Below, piece by piece: positions 54,541 to 64,000 of a stretch of DNA of 64,000 nucleotides. Made by a program: the position numbers and the translations under genes. The stretch is from Brasenia schreberi (Eukaryota; Streptophyta; Magnoliopsida; Nymphaeales; Cabombaceae), in the NCBI GenBank assembly GCA_036023115.1, contig JAYKKT010000089.1, forward strand, positions 7,139,501-7,203,500, written 5' to 3'. The number at the start of each line of letters is the position of its first letter. Position 1 is the first letter of the stretch. Under the pieces are notes generated by a model. It saw nothing but the letters and a program-made list of their open reading frames with translations. It had not been told where the DNA came from and did not search any database.

Positions 54541-55080
54541 GAAAAGGATACCATGGAAATGACGAAGAGCAAGGAGAAGAGCCCAAGCTCAGCTGGAGGG
54601 CGAGAAACGAGGCATTTGACGAGATGGGTGTCGGCGAACGAAGCCAGTGAGTGCTTCCGAACCCTGGAGCCAGTGCGGAGGGGTCCAACGGCATCCCCGG
54701 CGCCGATTCCGCTGCATCCAAGAGCGCAGAATCTCATCGAGAGTTTCCCGCGACAAGAAGAGCCCGGAAGGAGGGGAGATTTAACGGGAGCTGGGAGAAT
54801 CCACTGGTGCTTCGCGAAGAGCACGCGGGCCGGAACCGCGTTCATCTCGCTGTCCCTCCCTCGGTTTTGCGCCAACGACGATTCTGGCGGTGTGATTCGA
54901 AGGAAAATCCACGCAGAATTATACGGAATAAAATATTGAGGCAGAAAATTAAGGGGAAAACAAACAGTTCGGAGGGAAAAACAACTAGGAAAGCTCACTG
55001 CAAGCGGTTAGGTTGTGCATTAGAACGAGCCAGCCCGAGCAAGGAGAAGTCACCAGTTTTGACATTAAGAGTTAAGTCAT
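54541..55080. other. GC-rich block open in several frames, unassigned
   Basis: This block is clearly richer in G and C than its flanks and is open on the plus strand for 128 codons (54553-54939) and 143 codons (54651-55082), and on the minus strand for 161 codons (54513-54998). None of the products shows a domain, a signal peptide or an N-terminal pattern I recognise. Simultaneous openness in opposite frames suggests base composition rather than selection, though a decayed first exon is possible. Confidence 0.3.
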
Positions 55081-56464
55081 AATTATGCTTATTAGTAAAT
55101 ATATAGTGATAGTAATTTTCAATCATATTTTGACATTAAGACTTATTTAGATAATAATTATGTTCATTAATAACACATAATAGTTGTAACTCTTGAGTGT
55201 CAATCATATAAAAGTCACCATCTTAAGTATCAATTATACTATACTCATTAGTAACATATCATTAGTTACATTTTCACTATATCTATATATATTGGTATTA
55301 CAAATAAGATTCATCTAACTTTTTCTTTTTAATTTTGTGAGTTTTTTCTTATTTAATTTTTCAAAAAAACTTGCATGTCCTATGTTGGGCTAATTGGATT
55401 TACATCATCACTTTTACTTTACAAGATTGTCTACAACTCGATTATTTTCGTACAAGACAAATCGAGGGCTTTTGTTGTATCTTAAAGGTGTTTGCTCGGA
55501 GCCATTCTATTTGGTTATTTGATATGAGAGTAACAAATAAACTTTTATCATGCTTACAAAAAATAGCTTTATTCTAACCTTCTCGAAGCTTTCTCGAACC
55601 ATGGGAAAACAGAAACAGAGAGACACACATAAAGAGAGAGAGAGAAGCGACTATCTCGCTGTCTTCACCTGCGCTGAACCGCCAAAAGTAGGCGCCCACA
55701 CAAACAGGAGTTGCGCCTGCACTGGCTCATGGAACGGTGCAGCCCCACGCACGGATGCGTCAGGAGTCATGGGCACGATGCGCAGACCCAGGCTACAAAT
55801 GGCCTCGTGCCTCTGTAGCCCGCAAGGGCCGTAGATGCAAACAATGCTCCAATTACTAACCCGTTTGCAGGGCACCTGACAGATCAGAGGCAGAACATAT
55901 TAACGTTTGAAGTGAATTATATTCGTTTCAAATTAAAATCGAATCAAATCAACATATCTAATGATGCTCTAAACTATAGAATAACTCATGCTTCTAATAT
56001 TATGCATCTTGTTGTTTAGAAATATTACGAAAATGAAGTAGTTTCATGTTCAGTTTGGATTCTAGTAAGGTCAGGTTTCCAGGCTTCGTTGGTAGAGTCG
56101 CTGCAAGTTTTATGGATGCTTTTCAAAGAACCATTTGAATTTGGATGTCAGCTGGTTCGAATCAAAGCCAGCTTGAATCAAATATTACAGATGTCATGCT
56201 TTCATTAGTTGAACAAGGAATTAAGAGTATATATCATTTGTATTTTGTAGAACCTGTCATGCTTTTTATTCCTACGGTCAAAATTTTGGCGCTTCTGCGT
56301 TGATAAAACTTTATTTAACCCCAATGTAGTTTCGATCATTTTAACTTGGTGATCACCCGTTTTCACAGACTAATTTGCTCACCGGTAAAAATCTCAGGCA
56401 CAAAGTTTTACCCCAATGTGAGTTTGTGGCGCTTTCAAATGAAGGAGCGGGAAGCATTTGCCAT
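55081..56464. other. gene-free stretch with a GC-rich patch
   Basis: AT-rich except for 55660-55870, a GC-rich patch open on both strands with no recognisable product. No element was identified. Confidence 0.4.
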
Positions 56465-56568
56465 CTCTATAAGCGGGAGTCTCAACTGAACCTTCCTAAA
56501 AAGTTGTTCCTTCTCTCTCTATAAGCGGGAGTCTCAACTGAACCTTCCTAAAAGTTGCCTCTCTCTCT
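56465..56568. repeat. 52-bp tandem duplication
   Basis: CTCTATAAGCGGGAGTCTCA followed by ACTGAACCTTCCTAAA appears at 56465 and again at 56517, nearly identical. Confidence 0.9.
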
Positions 56569-56636
56569 CTTTCTCTCTCTCATGAAACTTTCACGAGCGT
56601 CTACAACTTGGAGCGACATGCTTGCCGACTCATCGA

Positions 56637-56981
56637 GCCAGAAATCCGCACTCTCTCTTCCCCTCTCTCATTTGATCCCTCTCGCTTAGATACAGAGAGA
56701 TCTAGATTTTGTTGTAAAACCGAGCAATGGGTTGGGTTGTGCAACGATGCAGACGAGGCTGCAGTTGCGGGATGGCCTCGAGATCTTGCACGCTTCGAAA
56801 CATCTCGACAGCCAGAAATCCACACTCTCTCTTCCTCTCTCTCATTGATCCCTCTCGCTTAGATACAGAGATATCCAGATTTTGTTGTAAAACCGAGCAA
56901 TGGGTTGGGTTGTGTAACGGTGCAGACGAGGCTGCAGTTGCGGGGTAGCCTCGAGATCTTGCACGCTTCGAAACATCTCGA
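56637..56981. repeat. 174-bp tandem duplication
   Basis: The block starting GCCAGAAATCC(G/A)CACTCTC at 56637 is repeated from 56811 with only a few substitutions and one small deletion. Both copies contain TTGTTGTAAAACCGAGCAAT and GATCTTGCACGCTTCGAAAC. The second copy runs directly into the TRRAP-like fragment. Confidence 0.92.
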
Positions 56982-56984
56982 CTT

Positions 56985-57186
56985 CCTGAAATGCTGATGC
57001 AGTTGACGAAGCCACAGTCGGTGATCACTCCGAGCACAAGGTGCCCAACAATCGTCTGCCTCCTCAAGGTCGTCACTCTAGGCAACAAGGAGAACGGCCT
57101 CTGCGACTCATCTTCAGACCTCCTCCACAACTTCCGCCACACTATCGAGACGGAGGTGCAGAACTTTCTCGACTTCATCTGCAAGG
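56985..57186 (+). pseudogene. TRRAP/Tra1-like exon fragment
   Basis: TRRAP (Tra1) is the giant scaffold subunit of SAGA/NuA4 acetyltransferase complexes. This fragment gives QLTKPQS, then in a shifted frame EHKVPNNRLP, then LGNKENGL and, after another break, DLLHNFRHTIETEVQNFLDFICK before a good donor (TGCAAG/GTTCGT). The words correspond in order to the N-terminal HEAT-repeat region of plant TRRAP (TKPQ, EHK, NRLP, DNEENGL, DLLRNFRPTLE, EVQPFLDFVCK). Frameshifts and an internal deletion of about 25 residues make it non-functional. Neighbouring TRRAP exons are absent. Confidence 0.7.
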
Positions 57187-58573
57187 TTCGTACCCTCCCC
57201 ATTCCTTGGTTCTTCCCTTCTTCTCCTTCGTCGTCTCCTATGTGACTTAACCTTGCCCCGCTATTCTCCTTTCTCCGTTTCCGTTATGGTTCGTCGTTAC
57301 AATTCGACACCCTAAGTGTGACGAACAGTGTTCTCTTGGGAAGTGGTTTGGTGTTTTGTATTTCTTTGGGTCAAAGAAATAAAAAAAAGAACGAGGAGCA
57401 ATACAGGGTTAGGAATTTTCTCGATCCTTCAGTTTCAGCAATGTTTCTATGCGGTAGAGTTTATCCTCCCCATATTTGCCTCAAGAGAATAAAAATTCCG
57501 AGTTTTATCTTTCCCATCTTCGTTTTGTCACTTTGTACCATCGATTCTTCGTACTGTCTATTAGCGAAATTCGAGGTCCTAGAGAATTCCTTTCTTTTTC
57601 TCGTTTCTTTTGGCCAATCGTCGTTACGATCCAAGATACTAGCGATTATTCTACTATCATATTAGATTTTGCTTCAGATTAGTTGCTTTGAACTCTCGAG
57701 ATTGTGCTGGCTTTGCGTTGCTTATGCTGTTTACTCCATTTTACTGTCGAAAACTTAAGATCATATTCCCTTTTCTTTGTTTCCCCTTCTTATGATGCAA
57801 TTTCGGAAATTCTCAAGATTTCTCTCCGGTTTTTGTTGCATTTAGTTTATACTGTTTATCTGTAGTTGCAACTCGAAACTCTAAACATTGCCTTGGCCAG
57901 AGAGAGGCATTTGCGATGGATTTGGACGAACGTGATGACACCTTTGCAGCTAGTTGTTTCTCAGCTGAGACATAGCGAGACTAGTTTGTGAACATTGAAG
58001 CATTTGTCTTTGTTCTTTCACATGTTTGGATTTTATGGACTCTCTTTGTTGCGTAACAAACTTTGGCTTATAGGATTTCCATGTCTACTCTACTTTTACT
58101 GGGTGCATGAATTTCTCCGTGGAAATTATTGTGCGTTGGGAAGCTTCATTGTTCTAGGAGCATTGAATCTCAACCAGTTTCTTCTTTGCTACATGAAGAT
58201 TCAGGTTCACTGTCTTCAAACTACTTTGGTGCAGCTATACTAGAATTTTGAGAGCAACGTTGGCTACTTCTTTGAAGAGATGAACATTGAACAAGTGCAT
58301 TGAGAATCATCATCATAAGTGTTATCGGTATTGTACCGTATCATACGATACGTATCATACATAGTAACTGTATGGTAAAGAAGTTATCGTGTGATATGGG
58401 CGATACGCTCAGGGATCCGTATAAATGGTCCTTGGTCGAACAAGAACTCTTGTTTTTATAGGTTTGTGTGAATTTTTTGGTGCTCCTCACGCACTCTTAC
58501 GGTGGTTCTCTCCCTCCTTGGTGTTAAGGTTCCCAAAAAAGTGCTCTACGGTGTCCGTGCAAAACCTCCTAAC
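57187..58573. other. gene-free stretch
   Basis: T-rich, intron-like sequence without a supportable exon. At 58320-58420 GTATC/GATAC words (TACCGTATCATACGATACGTATC) occur that resemble the subterminal repeats of the adjacent hAT element and may be the relic of another end. Confidence 0.4.
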
Positions 58574-58875
58574 CAGTGTTGTTTGACGCGTATCGTATCA
58601 TGTATCGTTGGACTCCACGATATGGGCGTATCGTATCGTACTTTAATATTAAAAGAATACAAAAATTAATTAAAAATCAATAAAAATCTTTAAAAAAAAT
58701 CTGGAAAAATTTAGGAAAAATCTGGTAATTGCTTTAAATTCATATATTGTATGTTTAGTACAGATTGAGCATTCAACATTGAACAATTGTATTCAAATTT
58801 ACATATTTTGAATCTAAAAAATGAAATACAGATTACAAACAGTTACATTTTACAAATTGTAATTAGGATCATCAA

Positions 58876-61257
58876 CTAAATAATCTTCATCTTCTCCTTG
58901 TTGCAGGTCCTCATCATCATCATCAACGACACCTTCTTCTTGAAAATCAAATTCTTATCTCCTTGATGTTGTTGTTGCGCTCCTTCCAAATTAATCCAAG
59001 CAACGTCTTCTTCAGTTAGGAGGGCATTTTCTTCAGTATCTTCTATAACCCAATCTTCTAATATATCAAAATTATCCAAACTTATTGGATCGAACTGACT
59101 TTCTTTTCTATTTATTTTTTTTAAATTACCTACGACAAACAAAGATAAATAATTAGTAAATAATATTAACAATTGAAGACTGAAGTTAAACAATATTGAA
59201 ATAAAAATTTGAAAGTAATACAACATTACCTTTCACGAAGGCGCATGTTACAACGAATATAAACTAAATCATTTAGTCTTTTGTGTTCCAACCTGTTGCG
59301 CTTCTTTGTATGGATGTATTAAAAAACACTCTATTTCTTTCACAACCTATTGCACTACAAGTTTGGCTTAAGACTCTCACTGCAAAATCTTTAAGGTTTG
59401 GACAATCAGTTCTAAACCTGTTCCACCAAACATCTGTAGAAAAAGACAAACATTAGAAACATAATTCACAATAATGTAAGATGAAACTTAAATATCAAAA
59501 TAAACAATTTACCTAGATGCATCGTAGTATAGTTGCGAATTACAACAGGCAAACCTTTCAAGTGAAGAGCATTATCATATATCTCCATCTCTCGATATAT
59601 TGCATCTGCTATACTCTCATCAGGGACTAATTTGCTGATACATTCAATGATTCCTCGATTAATCTCACCGTCCCTTTTGAAGGTTGCTGAGTGCCTGAAT
59701 GATGAGTTTAGATAGTAGGATGTTGCATGAATAGGCTGATACAATTGTTTATTTCATCTACTATCAATTATTTTCCACACGGGCACATAATCTCTCTTTT
59801 TTCCATTAAAGTTATTTCTGATGGCTTCTTTTGCCCTGTCCATGGCTTCATAAAGGTAGCCTATAGATGGTTTCTCCTCGCTTTCAGCCAATCTCAAAAC
59901 TTTCACTAAAAGATAAGTAATTTTCAATAATCTGACACATGCATTCCAAAATGAACTTCTAAAAACTATTTCTGCAATCTTATTCAACTTTATATTTCTT
60001 TTGTTTTGAGGCAACTCTGTAAATTATTGCCACTCATCTGAGGAGAACATTCTTTTCAAAGCTTGCTTCTGTCTCACAATACTCTATACAGATAAGAAGT
60101 TTGTTGCGAACTGAGTTGCAGTTGTGCAAAAAAGCTTTGTACCTTCTGTATATCTCCTCATCATACACAAAACAAATGCATGGTTGTAAATGAATTTTGT
60201 AATATCTTGGCAACACTCAGTTGCTGCCTTTATTTCATTCATCTCACCAATGTCCTTAAGGATGAGATCTAAACAATGGGCTGCACATGGTGTCCTGTAG
60301 AAAGTCCCATAAATATCAGCTAACTCCTTCCCAACTACTTTGTAGTTAGCTGCATTATCTGTAATCAATTGGACTACATTCTCTAGCTCAACCTCTCGTA
60401 TAACCTTATCAAATTCTTGTCATAGGATCTCTGCAGTGTGCCTCTCCTTTGACATATCTAGAGATCTCAAAAACATGAGTCCTTTAGGATAATATACAAG
60501 AAAGTTTAGCAATGTCCTTCCTCGCCTATCGGTCCATCCATCTGCTATGATAGTGCATCTCGTTTCCTTCCACGATTGTCTCAAAGTCGAACAATATTGT
60601 TGCACTTCAATGACGGTCTGATCTAATATCTTCCCTCTCAACTTCTGATAAGAGGACATCCTTTATCCTGGACCAATGTTAGCAATTGCATTTGCCATTG
60701 CTTGAAAATGAAAACTGTTTGCTGCATTAAATGGAATGCATGCATTATAAAACCATCTTTCCACTACAAAGTCTGTCTGATCATGCAATTGTTCTGAAGC
60801 CATAGCAGCATGAATTCCAGGTTGAGCATCAGGTGTAGTGGAAGGAGGAAAGAACGAATGTATGATAGAAGAATCTCTTCCTCTATTCCTTCCTAAACTT
60901 CCTCTTCTGTCACCTCCAAAGTCTTCAGCTGCAACCCTCTTTCTCCTGCTAAGTGCTTGTGAACTGCTACTACCAATCTCTGTTCTAACATCTGAAGGCA
61001 AACTATCAGTGAATCCAATTCTAGTGGCAGTAGCATCATCAACTTCTTCACATATCTGGAAATCATCCTTTTATTGTCTTCTTTTTTATATGTTCTCAAT
61101 CTTCTGCAGGCATTGCCATTTAATACCTTCTGCACACTTATAACTCTGCTTGTGCATGGAGCAACTTCTTTCTTGGTTCCTAGTAGGTGGTGTTTAAATC
61201 TTGAAATTCCACCACTAACTACCTTTTCACAAAATAAGCATCTAATCTTTAAATAAG
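58876..61257 (-). pseudogene. hAT transposase (BED finger, DUF659, hAT dimerisation), broken
   Basis: From right to left on the minus strand: a BED-type zinc finger near 61257-61130 (CEKVVSGGISRFKHHLLGT ... VAPC); a basic Ser/Arg linker with SRRKRVAAED; a DUF659-like block (KETRCTIIADGWTDRRGRTLLNFLV with the catalytic-type Asp, and ITDNAANYK); CAAHCLDLILKDIG; and the C-terminal dimerisation words NLKDFAVRVLSQTCSAIGCERN near 59400-59330. It ends in an acidic tail NFDILEDWVIEDTEE. Several stops (for example near 60660, 60420 and 60080) and frame changes show it is inactive. Domain order is normal for plant hAT transposases. Confidence 0.75.
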
Positions 61258-61724
61258 AAATTTTGACAAATACTTTATGAACAAATAAAAATTATGACAA
61301 AATTATTTCCCTTTTTAGGTATATCTCTTCTACCAGTTTCTAATTTCATAAAATCGCAAATAATGAAGAACAATTTGGTTGTCTCACTTCATTGAGTGGG
61401 CATTTCACAACTTCACTATTTTAAGGTTCACCTTACATTACTTCCATTGAGTTAAACATGATCAGCGTGTGTGAGGCTTAACTAAGTGAGATCAGATTTT
61501 AACCCACAACATCCATCTATCATCCTTTAGTTTAAAACCACTTCAAGCATTAATTAAAAAGCTAGTCTCCAGTAAGAGAAAAAGAGGATATCATCAAGTA
61601 ACATTATCACATCACTGGAGTGTGATACGCTCAATAATCAAAGAAATGGAGCATCACATTGCTCACATATGAAAATTAGCAAATATGCCAACTACATGTA
61701 CAAAGATAGCAGTTTGTTAATTTT

Positions 61725-62215
61725 GATATATTAGATGAGTGGATTATGGAAGATAACGAAGAAAATGCACTCCTAACTGAAGACGACATTGCATGTATTA
61801 ATTTGGAAGGAGCAGAACAACATCATAAATAAGTTGAAGATTTTGATTTTGAAGAAGAAGGTGATGAGAAACTTTGAATCTTCATCAAGGAGAAGATGAA
61901 GATTATTTAGTTAATGATCCTTATACAAATTTAAAATATGTAATTATAAATGTATTTCATTTTTTGCTTTAAAATATGTAATTTTTTTTCAATTGTTCAA
62001 TGGTAAATGATCAATATGTACTAAACTTTTCATTATATGATTTCTTTGCAATTACAAGATTTTTTCTATTTTTTCTTATTTTTTTGGATTTTTACTAATT
62101 TTTCTTGATTTTTTGTATTTTTTAATATTAAAATACGATATGATATGCTACACTACGATACGTCCGTATCGTGGAGCAAAATGATACACGATACGATATG
62201 CGTCGAACAATAGTG
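61725..62215 (+). repeat. right inverted arm duplicating the hAT 3' end
   Basis: The plus strand reads FDILDEWIMEDNEENALLTE and DIACINLEGAEQ before a stop. This is a diverged copy of the transposase tail found at 59080-58950 on the minus strand, followed by the same AT-rich stretch and GATAC-rich terminus. The element thus has two transposase 3' ends facing outwards. Confidence 0.75.
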
Positions 62216-62485
62216 GATTGTGGTATATTTGGAGTGTTTTTTTGAATTTTTTCTTTGTATTTGTTGTTTTTTTATGTTATTTTGCTTTTCTTTTTTTGAA
62301 TGACAAAATATGAAGTTATTAAGTGCGTGTATATGATTTTATTACATTCTTGAAGTGAGAGACACTCTATTTGAGTGTTATGTGAAGATTGGGGATTTAT
62401 GAAGTGTTTTTATTTTCAAGTTATTGATTTAATTGAAGTGCTCAATTGAGATGACAGGAAGGGGTGTTAGAGACTCCTATTCTCG

Positions 62486-62760
62486 CTATGATGATCCGGT
62501 ATAGCAGTGGGGTACATCAGTTGGGGGTTCCAGATTGAATTTAAGATATTCATTTTGTGAGATGGTGGTTAGTGGTGGAATTTCACGGTTGAAACACCAC
62601 TTAACAGGGACTAGGAAAGAAGTTACTCCTTGTACGGGAAGAGTTAGAAGTTTATAGAAGGCATTAAATGACAATGTATTTAGATGATTGAGAGCATACA
62701 AAAGAGGAGACAACAAAAATATGATTTAGAGATGTTTGAGGGAGCTGATGATATGCTATT
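62486..62760 (+). pseudogene. BED-finger fragment of a second hAT transposase
   Basis: Plus-strand frames give LRYSFCEMVVSGGISRLKHH followed by LTGTRKEVTPCTGRVRSL, nearly the same BED-finger block as the minus-strand transposase. A short AYKRGDN-type basic stretch and stops follow. It lies outside the right arm and belongs to a related but different copy. Confidence 0.65.
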
Positions 62761-62819
62761 GGATTCACTGATAGTATTCCTTCAATGTGAGCAAAGAGTG
62801 TAACTTAGTTGTTTTTATT

Positions 62820-64000
62820 GTTAAGTGAAGGCACTAAATGAATATTAGTGACAGATATTTGTTCTTTGTTTGTGTGGTTAGGTTGAGACTTGAAATCAAA
62901 ATTACATACATAGATATATAACTTTTTTATGTGTACTGCTAAGCTAAAACTCTAAATCAACAATAGTGATAGTCACAAGTTATTTGTTTATGTGGTTAAG
63001 TTGAGACTTTATATCAATATTAGTGGTGACAAATATAACTTCTTTGTCTATGCGGTTAGGCTAATACTTCAATTCCATATTTCTAAGAGATATATTGTCT
63101 TTGTTTAGTAGTGTTTTATTCCTTTAGAGAGTTTTAGTTTATGGTCACAATGGGGTATGTGAAACTATGTATGGTGGTTGTACGACTTGAAATCAAGATT
63201 AGTTGAGTGTGGTTGGGATGAAACTTGAAATCAATGTTAGTGAAGTATTTGATATTTTTGATATTATGGGCAATGACTTGGAATCAATATTAGTGGAATT
63301 TCGTTATGGTAAAACTTGAAATCAAGGTGAGCGAAGCATGTAACTTAGTTGTTTGTATGCCTAGGCGAAGACCCTAAACAAACATTATTTATAGATATGT
63401 TTTTTGTTTCTCTGGTTGGTTTGAGACATAAAATCAACATTAGTTACCGACGGATATAACTTCTTTGTATGTACAATTAGGGTAAGACTCTAACTTAACC
63501 TTAGTGATGGGTATAAGTTTTTTGTTTGTATGGTTAGATTGAGACTTGAAATCAACATCAGTGACGGGCAGATATAACTTCTTTGTATATACTATTAGGC
63601 TAAGAATCTAAATCAATAATAGTGATGGCTACAAGTTCTTTCTTTGTGTGGTTAGGTTGAGACTGAAAATCAACATTGGTGATGAATGTATATAATTTCG
63701 TCTGTGCGGTTAGGCTAAGATTCTAAATCAATAATAGTGAGAACCATAAGTTCTTTTCTTGTGTAGTTAGGTTGAGAATTCATATCAATATTAGTGGTGA
63801 CAGATATAACTTCTTTGTGTGTAGTTAGGCTATGACTTTAAATCTACATTAGTTAGAGATATATTATCTTTTAATATTATGTTATTCCTTTAGAGACTTT
63901 TAGTTTATGATCGCAATGCGATATAGCAAATTATATAGGGTTGTTAGAGGATTTGAAATCAACATTAGTTGAGTTTGGTTCAGATAAAACTTGAAATAAA
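62820..64000. repeat. degenerate tandem array with higher-order period
   Basis: The array is built from alternating half-units of about 58-59 bp with cores GGTTAGGTTGAGACTTGAAA and GGTTAGGCTAAGACTCTAAA, each followed by TCAA(C/T)A-TTAGTGA and a TTC-TTTGT(G/T)TG word. Dimer spacing measured from the GGTTGAGA words at about 63417, 63534, 63653 and 63769 is 116-119 bp. A distinct insert beginning TTATTCCTTTAGAGA occurs at about 63117 and again at 63884, giving a larger period near 767 bp. The array runs off the right edge of the window. No coding potential. Confidence 0.75.

Larger units (their letters stand above)
58574..62215 (-). mobile_element. hAT-type DNA transposon with long inverted arms
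   Basis: The left end begins CAGTGTTGTTTGACGCG (58574) and the right end, read inward, begins CACTATTGTTCGACGC (62215), a diverged hAT-type terminal pair of the CAGTGTTG class. Both ends continue into GTATCGTATC-rich subterminal sequence and TTTAATATTAAAA. The similarity extends for about 490 bp: 58574-59080 is an inverted copy of about 61725-62215, and it includes the last coding segment of the transposase. The interior carries a broken transposase gene on the minus strand. The 8-bp flanks (CTCCTAAC and GATTGTGG) do not match, so no target-site duplication survives or one end has been rearranged. Confidence 0.7.

Noticed and set aside
54513..54998. 161-codon minus-strand ORF as a real gene
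   Set aside because: Equally long frames are open on the opposite strand, no domain is present, and base composition explains the openness.
58574..62215. Treating the right arm as an ordinary short hAT terminal repeat
   Set aside because: The similarity between the two ends extends about 490 bp and includes transposase coding sequence, far beyond a normal hAT terminal repeat.

Overview
The window reads as nuclear DNA of a flowering plant. The evidence is intron-bearing genes of plant families (IQD calmodulin-binding protein, GH9 endoglucanase, OVATE-family protein), AT-rich intergenic DNA, long compound TA/CT/CA microsatellites, and decayed Copia, RTE-LINE and hAT elements. I cannot name the species. 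Gene models were built by eye from splice sites, phase continuity and remembered family sequences; nothing was searched.

Layout: 1-15.8 kb holds no intact gene, only an RTE-LINE 3' end (2.3-2.6 kb), microsatellites and degenerate repeats. 15.9-20.8 kb is a complete five-coding-exon IQD gene (+), with an antisense RRM gene fragment inside its third coding intron. 21.9-24.4 kb is a decayed Copia retrotransposon on the minus strand (gag, primer-binding site, probable LTR). 25.0-27.4 kb is a three-exon ureidoglycolate-hydrolase-family gene (+). 28.6-33.4 kb is a complete six-exon secreted GH9 endoglucanase (-). 36.8-37.3 kb is a single-exon OVATE-domain gene (-), with a compound microsatellite just upstream of its start.

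From 39 to 58 kb I found no intact gene but several broken gene pieces: an NSUN5-like rRNA methyltransferase 5' end (39.8-44.6 kb), one JmjC exon (47.5 kb), two exons resembling a plastid coiled-coil family (49.3-49.5 kb) and a TRRAP/Tra1 exon (57.0-57.2 kb). The first NSUN5-like exon is split by a 3.6 kb LTR retrotransposon. Its interior carries no recognisable gag or pol; it carries intron-less fragments of a receptor-like kinase, an Aurora kinase, an ABCC transporter and at least one more gene, plus a 30-bp minisatellite. This chimeric element is the most interesting object in the window.

58.6-62.2 kb is a hAT-type DNA transposon with a broken transposase (-) and roughly 490-bp inverted arms that duplicate the transposase 3' end. 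62.5-62.8 kb is a plus-strand BED-finger fragment of the same family. 62.8-64.0 kb is a decayed tandem array with 58-59 bp half-units and a larger period near 767 bp.

The four intact genes are unrelated in function (calmodulin/microtubule signalling, purine-ureide-type chemistry, cell-wall hydrolysis, transcriptional repression), and nothing suggests they act together.
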